Source of the DNA: Thozetella sp. PMI_491 | Lineage: Eukaryota; Ascomycota; Sordariomycetes; Chaetosphaeriales; Chaetosphaeriaceae | Assembly: GCA_021432635.1 (NCBI GenBank) | Contig: MU270039.1 | Span: forward strand, 818,968 to 840,577 | Length of the DNA stretch: 21,610 nucleotides | Direction: 5' to 3' | Shown here: positions 1-9,640 of the stretch, in pieces | Layout: every line of letters starts with the position of its first letter | How positions within the stretch are numbered: the first letter of the stretch is position 1 | Made by a program: the position numbers and the translations under genes | Notes under the pieces: generated by a model | Databases searched by the model: none | Told to the model about the DNA's origin: nothing | What the model saw: the letters and a program-made list of their open reading frames with translations, nothing else

Positions 1-1079
1 AAAGATCGTATGGAGCTGTGAAAGCTTGATCCTTAGCTTCCTTGTATAGATGAGAAACTGCCTGACCTTCGAGTCCAGTATATCGTACTAAGCTCCAGTC
101 CATGCGTTGCTATCCTTCCAGATCTTTGCAAATGCATGTAGGGAGCTTACTTCGATCTCTTCCATAGGCGATACTGGGGGTGGTAGAGCATACCAGTCCC
201 AGTTCTGCCAGTCATTGTCAATAGCTGTGGTAAAGCCTCTTTCCTGGTTGCTCAGAGGTATATTGTTCCGCCTGTTGGGTGTGCTCCACGATCTCTGGAA
301 TGGCTGTTGGCTGTGCTTAGTCCCTTTGTTCTGACTAGGTTGATCCTGGTGGATTGTGGGTATTCTAGCTTGGCTTAGACTAGTGTGGAGTCGTCTGTGG
401 GTCTTTTCCAGGGTATTAAGAGCAGCTGATTGGTCAATTGGAGCTTTGATCTCCTCTAGATCGTTTTGTAGCTGCTCCTGATCCTGTGTGAAACTGCTCT
501 CTTGTCGGGGCTGACTCGTAGCTCTTGGCGTAGCTGTTGGGGGTCTCAACGGTTCCCCAGTCTGGATCGCTGGTCGAGTGCTCGTTGGAATCACTTGAAT
601 CGAGAGTCCAATATTCTGCTTGTTGGAATCATTTGAATCGAGAGTCTAATATTCTCCTCTTTGTCGAAATACTGGTTTAGGTACTCCTAGAGTGAGGTTG
701 CTAGTGGCTTGCTTGCTGCTTGGTGTATGGGGATCTCGTGATCGTGTAAATATGCTGTAAGTGCTCGGAGGATCTGCTTATCTAGCTTCTTAAAATCTTT
801 GAGCTGCTATCCCCTGAAGTCCTCCTGGAAGTAAGAAAGTAGCTTATATCCACTTGGTAGCCGTTAAGCTATATAGTACTCGAGCAGTTGAGCCACTGCC
901 CATAAGTTCCTCTGCTCGTTAGAAGTAGTTCCTAGGTCGAGTTCCCTGGGTGGTTAGAGGAGGGTGTCTCGGTCTAGGCTCTCTCTGACCTGCCTTTTAA
1001 GCTCAACTAGCTCTAGGATCTCCTAGAGCTGTGCTTCCTGGCGCTCCTTATCTGCGTTCTGGGGTGTTGTAGAAGCCAT
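1..1079 (-). pseudogene. Broken retrotransposon gag-like gene
   Basis: The minus-strand frame opens with ATG at 1079-1077 in a good context (AGAATGG), starts MASTTPQNADKERQEAQL, and continues nearly 140 codons with only TAG/TAA stops at places that fit CAG, CAA or TGG mutated by C to T change. A 38-bp tandem duplication at 579-654 shifts the frame; past it the frame resumes at MIPTSTRPAIQ (594) and runs to a TAG at about 88, and after that stop it stays open to the window edge with WTGA*YDILDSK. The last part, with a hydrophobic acidic stretch (LHAFAKIWKDSNAWTG), resembles the N-terminal half of gag-like proteins of fungal LTR elements. The middle is rich in Q, T and P. Family identity is an inference without a search. 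Confidence 0.55.
579..654 (-). repeat. 38-bp tandem duplication inside gag
   Basis: Positions 579-616 and 617-654 are two copies of one 38-bp unit differing at three sites, all C/T on the plus strand. Because 38 is not a multiple of three, the duplication shifts the gag frame. Removing one unit would bring the upstream and downstream gag frames together. Confidence 0.85.
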
Positions 1080-1148
1080 TCTTGTTGTTCCTTGTGCTGG
1101 TTACAGTGCTTGTGTGCGTGTAGCGGTGGTCGGTTGGGTGCTCGTCAA

Positions 1149-1470
1149 GGTCCCTGGTTTCCATATCTATGGAATGGGTGTCTTTTCCGTATACTGGCGC
1201 GGGCTGCGGTGCTCGCTTGCGCTCTTAATGGTCGATGCTGCGCTTGTTAAGATCCCTGGTTTCCGAATCCATGGAACGGGTGTCTCTTCCATGTAGTTGT
1301 GGTTGTCTATGAGTCCCTGGTTTCTTAATCCAAAGAATGGGTGCTCTTGTAAAAGCTACTGGTGTGATTGTTGAGATTACCTGGCTTTTGAATCCACGGA
1401 ACGGATACTCTCTTAAATCACCACTGTTCAAAAGCCCCTGATTTCTTAATCCAAAGAACGGGATCTTCCA
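1149..1470 (-). repeat. Five degenerate ~30-bp repeats in the retrotransposon leader
   Basis: A motif of the type TCCCTGGTTTC-N-AATCCA-N-GAA(C/T)GGGTG recurs five times, beginning near 1151, 1253, 1314, 1377 and 1434. Spacing is irregular (about 102, 61, 63 and 57 bp), so the copies do not stay in one reading frame and are unlikely to be a protein repeat. They sit between the LTR and the gag ATG, where primer binding, packaging or translational control sequences are found. Function unknown. Confidence 0.7.
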
Positions 1471-1530
1471 AATAGTGTTCGTATGCTCGCCTAGCTCATC
1501 TGTGCTGCTTTTGAAAGCAACACTGATCAG

Positions 1531-1758
1531 TGTTGGTTCAATACTAGGATCCCATTCCTGGGGTAAAACAAAGGGCTAAAACTGGTTCATACTGTTGGTC
1601 TGGTCTTCTCTGTATCTGGTGGAAAGCAGTCTAGGAGCTCCAGAGAGCTCTTAAATAGCTTCCATCTTGATCACGTGGTTGCTCCCCACGTGGCTCCCAT
1701 GGAGCTTCCAGCTCCCATATCCACAGCGAGCGAGCGCTGCGAATCTACTGTTCCAACA
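1531..1758 (-). repeat. 5' LTR of the left retrotransposon (228 bp)
   Basis: The plus strand starts TGTTGGTTC at 1531 and ends GTTCCAACA at 1758, giving inverted 6-bp ends TGTTGG/CCAACA and the TG...CA rule. Reading on the minus strand, the outer boundary coincides with the break into AT-rich DNA and the inner boundary is followed by a leader and gag. The partner LTR is not in the window, so the boundaries rest on the termini and the composition break only. Confidence 0.55.
1651..1692 (-). promoter_or_regulatory. Candidate LTR promoter: TATA-like box and two CACGTG sites
   Basis: On the minus strand a TATTTAA box (1657-1651) lies downstream of two CACGTG hexamers (1692-1687 and 1677-1672). 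CACGTG is the E-box bound by bHLH factors. The arrangement of two E-boxes 15 bp apart just upstream of a TATA-like box is what an LTR U3 promoter could look like; activity is inferred only. Confidence 0.35.
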
Positions 1759-2450
1759 AACTATAAATAAAATAATTAGGTATAACTATTATTAATCGTC
1801 TAGTTTACCTATAATAACATTAAATAAAAATCTATTAAGATATCCCTATTCTTTACTAACTATAGTTTTAAACTAAAAGTTTATTAAACCCCCCTTAACT
1901 TAAAAGAGAATCTTAAGGTAGGATTAAGAGTTAAAAAACTAAAAACTCTATATAAACTTATAAAAAGAAAACTTAAGTTTATCTATAATAAAATAAATAA
2001 ATATACTAACTAGAAAAGGTTAAAGGGATTAACCTTTTAAAAGAGAGATAAGATCTACCTCTTATAAAGAAATATTAAAATAATACGACTAAATAATAAA
2101 TTAGACTTTAAAAAGTTAGGACTATTTTAGATTAAAAAACAAACTAGTAAAGTCACCTATAAACTAAAACTACCCATAATAATATAGATATACCTAGTTT
2201 TTTATGTCTTACTACTTAAACTAATATTAAAAAACACTAGACTAAACAAACATATAAAAGTTAACAAGTAATTAAAGTATAAAGTTAAAAATATTATAAA
2301 CTCCTATAATACTAAAGATAGATTAAAATATCTAGTTAAATAAATAAGATATAATACTAGTAAAAATATATAAAAACCTAGTAAATACCTAGAGAACTTA
2401 TAAGAACTTATTTAACAGTTTTACTATTAAAACCTTAATCAACTAATATT
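1759..2450 (+). pseudogene. Gypsy integrase C-terminus and chromodomain, RIP-degraded
   Basis: The plus-strand translation contains, around 2318-2400, the track DRLKYLVK* followed by NTSKNI*, which fits the chromodomain core LVKWKGY...TWEP with Trp codons turned to stops. Upstream, stop-riddled sequence matches the integrase tail that is better seen in the minus-strand copy. Chromodomains of chromoviruses steer integration to heterochromatin, which fits the nested setting. The gene is dead: stops occur throughout and the N-terminal part is missing. Confidence 0.75.
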
Positions 2451-3095
2451 AAGTTAAAACCTATCGCCTCTTAATTAATCACCTTAAAGGCCTTAAAAGA
2501 CTAAGCCTTACCTACTATATACTACTTAAAGGATATCTTCCTAATATTATCCTCTTTTAAACTAACTATTTTATAATTAAACAACTTCTTACCCCTAGCC
2601 TAAAAAAGACGTTTTTACCTATATAATTACTCTAACTTAGCTAAAGCCTTAAATATATAATACTATATCTCCTCTTCCTCCTCTTTTATCTTCTTTAACT
2701 CTATTATATTATATAAAACTAAAACACTTATTAGTTAAAAAAGTTAGAAAAAATAGTAAAACACTAAACCTATATATTATTCCTACTAAAGAATTATTAT
2801 ATAGTTTCTCTAGATATATATAGTTTAAACATTTTAAAAATTATAATAATATAATATATTTAACCTCTTTATTAAAATAATATATATAAGATATAGCTAT
2901 TTTTATACTATATTACTTAATATATTTAGCTAAATAATAACACTTATAAGTTTTACCTAAAATAGTTTTTTACTTCTCTAAAGGACTAGATATTTTATTA
3001 GGATATAACGATATAAAAGAAAAGAAATTATAGTGACCTATTAACTAATAAATATAAGTTAAGGCCTACTTATAGGTTATTATAAATATTAATAT

Positions 3096-3107
3096 AAAAG
3101 AGAGAGC
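3096..3107 (+). other. Polypurine tract of the plus-strand gypsy copy
   Basis: AAAAGAGAGAGC lies 3 bp before the LTR start at 3111, the place where the plus-strand primer for retrotransposon DNA synthesis is expected. The other copy has the same tract at 4122-4133 on the minus strand. Confidence 0.55.
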
Positions 3108-3110
3108 TTA

Positions 3111-3544
3111 TATTATAATTAAGGCATTAACTATCTCCCTATAACTATTAATAAAGCCTAGTGTTTAGGCTTAGTAGTTAATAAGGGCAAAACCCCTAAT
3201 AAATACTTTAAGCACTTATATAAATATTCTACCAATAAGAAAGGATTACCTCTTTAAAGGCTTAATAGTGATCTAGATTACTAGGTGAGCTAAATCACTA
3301 ACACTCCTTAAAATAAATAAGCTATAAAGAATAACCTAATATATAAGACTATAGTCTCTACCTAGATAGATTAGTTAGCCTTTACTCTTTAATAATTAAT
3401 CTATTTAAACTACCTTAGCTTATACTTTAAATTCTATACCCTTTAGTTAATTAATACTCTACTTATCTCTACCCTCCCTACCTTAAGAAAGAATCCCCTA
3501 TATATTAAGAATACTAACCTTAAGATTTTAATATTATAATAATA
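3111..3544 (+). repeat. Gypsy LTR, plus-strand copy (434 bp)
   Basis: The block starts TATTATAATTAAGG and ends ATAATAATA; the canonical TG...CA ends have become TA...TA. It matches the reverse complement of 3686-4118 and 14468-14900, and homology stops exactly at 3544. A TATATAAGACTATAG stretch near 3340 is a candidate promoter within it. Confidence 0.85.
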
Positions 3545-3685
3545 TTCTGATTTAAATAAGCTAGTTATATCCTTTAAAAAAGTAGGGTAAAAATAAAGTA
3601 ATCTATTATCTTTAAAGTATAATAACTTAAATCTAGGGTCTAGTATTTTAAAAAGATATAGTTTAAAATCTTTAAAAGTAGTTGT
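3545..3685 (-). pseudogene. hAT transposase fragment, continuation of the gene at 14901-16760
   Basis: The minus-strand translation is open and reads TTFKDFKLYLFKILDPRFK then LLYFKDNRLLYFYPTFLK. The LDPRFK...YF motif is typical of the region before the C-terminal dimerisation domain of hAT transposases. It follows logically on the sequence ending at 14901 (AGLFKLDKYF*DD), so the 11.2-kb gypsy element between them interrupts one gene. The hATC dimerisation domain is not present in the window; it was separated by the plus-strand gypsy copy or lost. Confidence 0.8.
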
Positions 3686-4118
3686 TATTATTATAACACT
3701 AAGATCCTAAGGTTAATATTCTTAATATATAAAAGATTCTTTCCTAAGATAGGAAGAGTAAGGATAAGTAAAGTATTAATTAATATAAGGTAAGATCTAA
3801 TAGTATAAGTATTAAGCTTAAGTAGAGAGATTAATTACTAAAGAGTAAGGCTAACTAATCTATTTAGGTAGAGACTATAGTCTTATATACTAGGTTACTC
3901 TTTATAACTCATCTATTCTAAGAAGCGCTAGTGATCTAGCTTACCTAGTAATCTAAATTACTACTAAGCCTTTAAAGAGGTAATCCTTTCTTATTAATAA
4001 AATATCTATATAAGTGCCTAAGGTATTTACTAAAGGTTCTACCCTTACTAATTACTAGGTCTAAGCACTAAGCCTTATTAATAGTTATAAAAAGGTAACT
4101 AATACCTTAATTATAATA
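3686..4118 (-). repeat. 3' LTR of the minus-strand gypsy element (433 bp)
   Basis: Same orientation as 14468-14900 and inverted relative to 3111-3544. On the minus strand it begins after the polypurine tract and ends ATAATAATA at 3686, where hAT sequence begins. It is visibly more AT-converted than the 5' LTR. Confidence 0.85.
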
Positions 4119-4121
4119 TAA

Positions 4122-4133
4122 GCTCTCCCTTTT
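4122..4133 (-). other. Polypurine tract of the minus-strand gypsy element
   Basis: The minus strand reads AAAAGGGAGAGC immediately upstream of the 3' LTR. It matches the tract at 3096-3107 in the other copy and supports the LTR boundary. Confidence 0.6.
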
Positions 4134-4779
4134 ATATTAATATCTATAATAATTTATAAGTAAGCTCTAGCCTATATTTATTAGTTAATAAATTACTATA
4201 GTTTTCTTTTCTTTTATATTATTATATTTTAATAAGATATTTAGTCCTTTAGAGAAATAGAAAATTATTTTAAGTAAGACTTATAAATACTATTATTTAG
4301 CTAAATATATTAAGTAGTATAATATAAAAGTAGCTATATTTTATATATATTATTTTAATAAAAGGGTTAAGTATATTATATTGTTATAATCCTTAAAATG
4401 TTTAAACTATATATATTTAAGGAAACTATATAATAATTCTTTAATAGAAATAATATATAGGTTTAAAGTTTTACTATTTTACTGACTTTAGCTAATAGGT
4501 GTTTTTAGTTTTATATAATATAATAAAATTAAAGAAGATAAAAGAGAAGGAAGAGGAGATATAATGTTATATATCTAAGGTTTTAGCTAAGTTAAAACAA
4601 TTATATTAGTAAAAGTGTCTTTTTTAAGCTAGAGGTAAGAAGTTGTTTAACTATAGGATAGTTGGTTTAAAAGAGGATAATATTAGGGAGATATTCTCTA
4701 AGTAGTATATAATAGGTAAGGCTTAGTCCTTTAAGGCCTTTAAGGTAATTAATTAAAAGATAATAAGTTTTAACTTAGT

Positions 4780-7700
4780 ATTAGTTAATTAAGGTTCTAG
4801 TAATAAAATTATTAAATAAGTTCCTATAAATTCTCTAAGTATTTATTAGGTTCTTATATATTTTTACTAGTATTATATTCTATTTATTTAACTAGGTACT
4901 TTAATCTATCTTTAGTGTTATAAGAGTCTATAATATTTTTAACTTTATATTTTAATTACTTATTAATTTTTATATGTTTATCTAGTCTAGTATTTCTTAG
5001 TATTAGTTTAAACAGTAAGATATAGAAAATTAAATATATCTATATTATTATAAGTAGTTTTAACTTATAAGTAATTTTACTAGTTTATTTTTTAATCTAG
5101 AATAGTCCTAACTTTTTAAAGTTTAATTTATTACTTAGTTATATTATTTTAATATTCCTTTATAAAAGGTAAACCTTATCCCTCTTTTAAAAGGTTAGTC
5201 CTTTTAACCTTTTCTAATTAGTATATTTACTTATTTAGTTATAGATAAACTTAAGTTTTTTTTTTATAAGTTTATATAAAGTTTTTAATTCTTTAACTCT
5301 TAATCCTACTCTAAGATTCTCTATTAAGTTAAAAAGGGTTTAATAAACTTTTAGTTTAAAATTATAGTTAGTAAAGAATAAGAATATCTTAGTAGATTCT
5401 TATCTAGTGTTATTATAAGTAAACTAGGCGATTAATAATAGTTATACCTAATTATTTTATTTATAGTTAACATAATAATATAGGTATTATTCTATAGTTT
5501 AATTAAGTCTTTTTATTTATCTATTAGACTATAGGTAATAGGCTATTAATAATTAGTATTTAGTTTTAAGTTAGGCTATAAGAATTTTTTAAAAGTTTAA
5601 GGTAAATAACTTATCTCTATTACTAATTAGTTTATCTAATAGTTTATAGTTTATAATAATATTTTTTATAAATATATAGGCTAGTTTTTTAATATTATTA
5701 GCTTCTTTATATAGGATAAAATAACTATACTTAATAAGTCTATCTATAATTACTAGGATACTATTAAAAAATACTTTAATTAAAGGTTTCTTTAAAAGTA
5801 ATAATTTTATAATAAAGTTTAAAAAGACTAAGCTTTATAACTTTTTAAGGATTAGAAAAGATTATAATTCTCTATAGATTTTATACTAATTTACTTTACT
5901 TTTATTATATTTATTATATTCCTTAATTATTTCTTTTATAACCTTTTTAGCTTTAAGAAAGTTATAAGTATAATATAGTTATTCTAAGGTTTTAGTAATT
6001 CCTTAATATCTATAGGAAAGGATTTTATATAGCTCCCTTACTAGGTTTTATTATAGGGAGTTAAAGATATAGATTTTCCTATAGAATTAATAGACTTTAT
6101 TTTTCTTTTCTATATTTTTACTAAAGCTACTTTATATAAAGTCTATAAAGTCCTAGTTATTAAAAACTTTCTTAATCTTATTAGTCTAATTAGGGTCTAA
6201 AAGGATTTAAAAGATAATATTTAACTCTTAAAAGGCCTAGCTTAAGCTTTTATCTTTTAAAACTATTAAGATATTTTATATATATAGTTTTTAATTCTTA
6301 TATATAGTCTTCTCTTTAGCTAAGGATATCTACCCTAGTATTTTCTAGTCTTTTTTTATATATAATTTTAAAATTAAATTTAGATAAAAATTTAGTCTAT
6401 TTAATTTATTATTTATTAAGTTTTTTATTAGTTATAAAGTAGGTAAGGTTTTTATAGTCTATATAAATAATAACTTAGTGTTATACTTTATAAAGGTAAA
6501 CCTTTTATTCTTTTAAGGCTTTAATAATAGTTATTAGTTTTTTATTATATATCTAGTAATTAATCTCTACTCCTTTAAGCTTTTTTAAGAAAAAAGTAAC
6601 TAGGTATAATAATCCTTTCTTATTATATTGTTTAAGTTATTCTCTTATTATAAAGTCTAAAGAATTAGTTTTAACTTTATATAGTCTTACTAAGTCTAAA
6701 AGTATAAGTATAAGTTTACTTAAAATCTATAACTTAATAGCTTTAAAGGTTTTACTAGCTTGGTTAGTCTATTTAAACTTAGTCTCTTTATAAGTAAGCT
6801 TTATAAGTAATAGGGCAAGCTTATTATAGCTTTTTATAAAGTAGTAATAATAATTAATAAATCTAAGGAAAGCTTATACTTCTTTTACTATTTCTAATAA
6901 TAGCTAGTCTTATACTACTATTACTTTCTTAGGGTCTATTCTAATAAATCTAAAGGTGATTTTAAATCTTAGAAAGATAGTTTCTTTAGTGTAAAATTTA
7001 CTTTTCTCTAGTTTTACTAGGAGTTTAACGTCTTTTAAAGCTTATAGTATAGTATAAATATATTACTTATATTTTACTTTACTTTTAGAGTAGATAAGGA
7101 TATTGTCTAGGTAGATAATATAGAATCTATTAATATAAGGTTATAAGACATAGTTAATTATAGCTTAAAATATTATTAAAGCATTTTATAGTCTAAATAA
7201 TATAACTAGGTACTTATAGTGTCTATACTTAGTCCTAATTATTATTTTCTATTCTTTTCCTTCTACTACTTAAATAAGGTTATATACTCCTTTAAGGTTA
7301 AAGTATATTATTATTATAGCTCTTATTAATTAGTCTTATAGTTTAGATATTAAAGGTAATAGTCTTTTATCTAGGATAATAATACTATTAAATTATTAAT
7401 AGTTAATATATAGTCTTTATTTCTTAGTTTTATCCTTATTTTTCTTTAGTATAAATAAGATAAAGTATCCTATTAATAAATTTAACAGTTATATATAACC
7501 TTTCTCTAGGTTTTTATTAAAGTATTATTATAGGGCTATAAGTTTTTCTTTATTAAGTCTATAGATTTTATATAATTTAGGTTATTCTCCTGGTTTAATT
7601 AGTATATAATAGTTAAACTAATTATACTCTAATAACTTTATATCTAATATTCCCTTAAATAGTTTATTATACTTTTAATATTCTTTTAATATCTTATTTA

Positions 7701-8250
7701 GGGTTTTTATTATAAATACTTTAGTAATTATTAATATCTTAAAGGTTTTTTCTATAGGCTTATTTAAGGATCTTTTATAAGTTATATTAGAGGCTAAGTC
7801 TCTTTAAATATCTTTAGTTTTTTTCTTTAAGATTAATTAGGCATATTTTTTAAGCACTAGTCTAAAAAATATCTAGCTAGTTATCTAGTTAATTCTTAGG
7901 TTGTTTTTTTATAATTATAATATCCTTAAAATTAAATAGTATGGTTTAATTTCTATAATATTAAAGGTTATTTCTTTATTATATATACTATAGGCTAATA
8001 TTAAGAGGGATATAGTCTTTATTATAATATCTCCCTTTTTATATTAAACTAGTTCTCCTTTTATAGTATATAAGTAATATATAAATTCTTTTTTTTTCTA
8101 AGGTAGTTATAACTAGTTAATAACTCTAGGTAATATATAATTTCCTTAAGATCTATTATTAATTACTATAGTAATATTATATTAGTTATTAATAATAAAA
8201 ATATAAGTAAATAGTCTTAAGTTTAAACTAATAGCTATTATAAAAGTCTT
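4780..8250 (-). pseudogene. pol: Gypsy pol: protease, reverse transcriptase, RNase H, integrase, chromodomain
   Basis: Minus-strand translation shows, in order: a protease track VINNRS*GNYILPRVIN at 8121-8166 (active-site D-S/T-G changed to N-N); RT motifs including LKGVYNLI and KYRHYKYLVI, with the catalytic YLDDILIYS box read as YLDNILIYS at about 7089-7120; the RNase H/connection track YKNLTYFI and FLSKFNFKIIYKK at 6347-6480; the integrase zinc-binding region near 5900-6080; core motifs ILVIIDRLIKYSYF and LISNRDKLFT at 5600-5760; the C-terminal tail (KVKRTNLLKEG) near 5170-5230; and a chromodomain (DRLKYLVK*) at 4789-4916. The Asp to Asn changes and Gln/Trp stops fit RIP. The protein is dead, but the element type is clear. 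Confidence 0.9.
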
Positions 8251-8837
8251 TATTTCTAAGTTGTCTTATCAACTCTTTATAGGTAACATCTATTATTTTT
8301 TATCTAGTCTTATCCTAAGATAAGCTATAAGTACTAGCTTTTCTCTACTAAGTGTAATTTATAATATATAGAGTCTTTAAACTAGGGCTTAAATCCTATA
8401 TTAATAAATTATTCTTATATATATTTTATAGCTTTAATTTATTCCTTAATTATTTATAAGCTAGTAGAGTCTCCTCTTATAAGAGTATATCCTTACGTTT
8501 TTTCTTAGTATTATTATATAGTTTTTTCTATATAGTAATATAAATATACTATAAAAGTATATTATACTATACTTAGCTTATTCCTATAATATACTAGGAA
8601 TTAAAGGTTTAGCCTAAAGGTAGCTTATCTATTATATTAGTCTTTTATTTTCTAATACTTTATTTCTTCTTATAAGTAAGGGTTATTAATTTACTATATC
8701 TTATATTAGATAGAGAAGAAATTATATTTTAATTTATTTATAATATATATTTTATATAGTATAATATATTATATCTAGGTAATTTCTTTATAGTATTTAT
8801 ATTAAAGACTTATTTAAGGGTTATCTTAATAATTTAG

Positions 8838-8924
8838 GGAATTAATACCTAGGCATATGGTTTAGCTATCTAGGTATGAGCTTATACAGGTATAACCCTT
8901 TCTAGCCCCTAGATTAGCCTAAAT
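8838..8924 (+). repeat. Left terminal inverted repeat of the MULE (87 bp)
   Basis: Begins GGAATTAATACC and pairs with 12261-12347. By eye the two arms differ at seven positions, all C/T or G/A, as expected if identical arms were mutated separately by RIP. Confidence 0.9.
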
Positions 8925-9640
8925 CTTCAGCTATTAGCCTATGTTATACGCCTTAAATTCTACCTAAGTACCCTAGCTAAAACATACCCTGCCTTAATCA
9001 TTTTAAAGCTAATTTTATGTTTTACATTAAAATTAACAGACCTATCAAGATTAACCACTACAAGCTTACTATCTTAGCTCTTTAAAGCTTGCTTATTTTA
9101 TACTAATCTAAAATAGTAACTATAGGTAAATCAACCTCTACCTCGCTCGAGACTCAACCATATAAGCTTATCAGTATTACCCCTAAATCTATACCTAAAA
9201 CCCACCCTTTAAAATAACCACGACAAACCTCTCTAAGCTTTTTAGATATAACTAATACTATAGGTATTAATATCAGAAAATATTATAGTATTAGAGATAA
9301 AGAAGTTATAGTAAATCTTTTCTTAGCCTAGCCTAAAAATTTCATAATAGTCTTAAAGCTTTATAATAACGCGTTTAATAAACCTATATAGGTATAGTAG
9401 CCCTTTAATATCTATCTTGGTAATTATTTTACTATATATCTAAAACAAATTAAAATATAGCGTATTAGAGGGCTAGTACCTAGACCTAAACCCCTTAAAT
9501 CTTAATATTTATAAAACTAAGCTATATTAAATGCTTTAACTAGGTATTAAGAGTTAACTTTACTATATATCTAGTTTATATTTGCCCTAAAGCTTATTTA
9601 TAAGGTGATTAATATAGACTAGTAGCTAATACTTAAGCTT
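8925..9640. other. MULE left subterminal region, no clear gene
   Basis: Between the left TIR and the transposase this region is less AT-rich than the gypsy DNA and keeps CpG sites (for example CTCGCTCGAG near 9152). Stop-interrupted frames exist, but I recognise no domain. It may hold the transposase promoter and the start of its N-terminal region. Confidence 0.4.

Larger units (their letters stand above)
1..1758 (-). mobile_element. LTR retrotransposon, 5' part (LTR, leader, broken gag), cut by window edge
   Basis: Read on the minus strand, a TGTTGG...CCAACA-bounded LTR (1758 to 1531) is followed by a 450-bp leader and then a gag-like reading frame from an ATG at 1079 that runs off the left edge. 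The right boundary is sharp: at 1758/1759 the base composition drops abruptly into RIP-degraded gypsy DNA that is continuous with the gypsy integrase, so this element inserted into the gypsy copy. The expected 5-bp target duplicate would be 1759-1763 (AACTA), but the other end lies outside the window. The TGTTGG/CCAACA ends are common in Ty1/copia LTRs, but no pol domain is visible, so the superfamily is unresolved. It is less mutated than the gypsy DNA, consistent with a later arrival. Confidence 0.6.
1759..3544 (+). mobile_element. Ty3/gypsy chromovirus fragment, 3' end only (plus-strand copy)
   Basis: This 1786-bp block is a diverged reverse-complement copy of 3686-5468. Read on the plus strand it gives the integrase C-terminal tail, a chromodomain, a polypurine tract and a full LTR ending at 3544, where it meets hAT sequence. 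Its 5' part is cut at 1759 by the later LTR element; the rest presumably lies left of the window. Differences from the other copy are mostly transitions, as expected for independent RIP of duplicates. Confidence 0.85.
1759..5468. repeat. 3.7-kb imperfect inverted repeat (arms about 1.78 kb, 141-bp spacer)
   Basis: The left arm 1759-3544 and right arm 3686-5468 are reverse complements along their whole length, with scattered transition differences. The spacer 3545-3685 is hAT transposase sequence, unrelated to the arms. The structure comes from two gypsy copies lying tail to tail, not from a hairpin-forming regulatory element. Confidence 0.9.

Noticed and set aside
1225..1431. 68-codon minus-strand open frame over the leader repeats
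   Set aside because: Repeat spacing is not a multiple of three and the frame lies upstream of the gag ATG; more likely leader RNA than protein.
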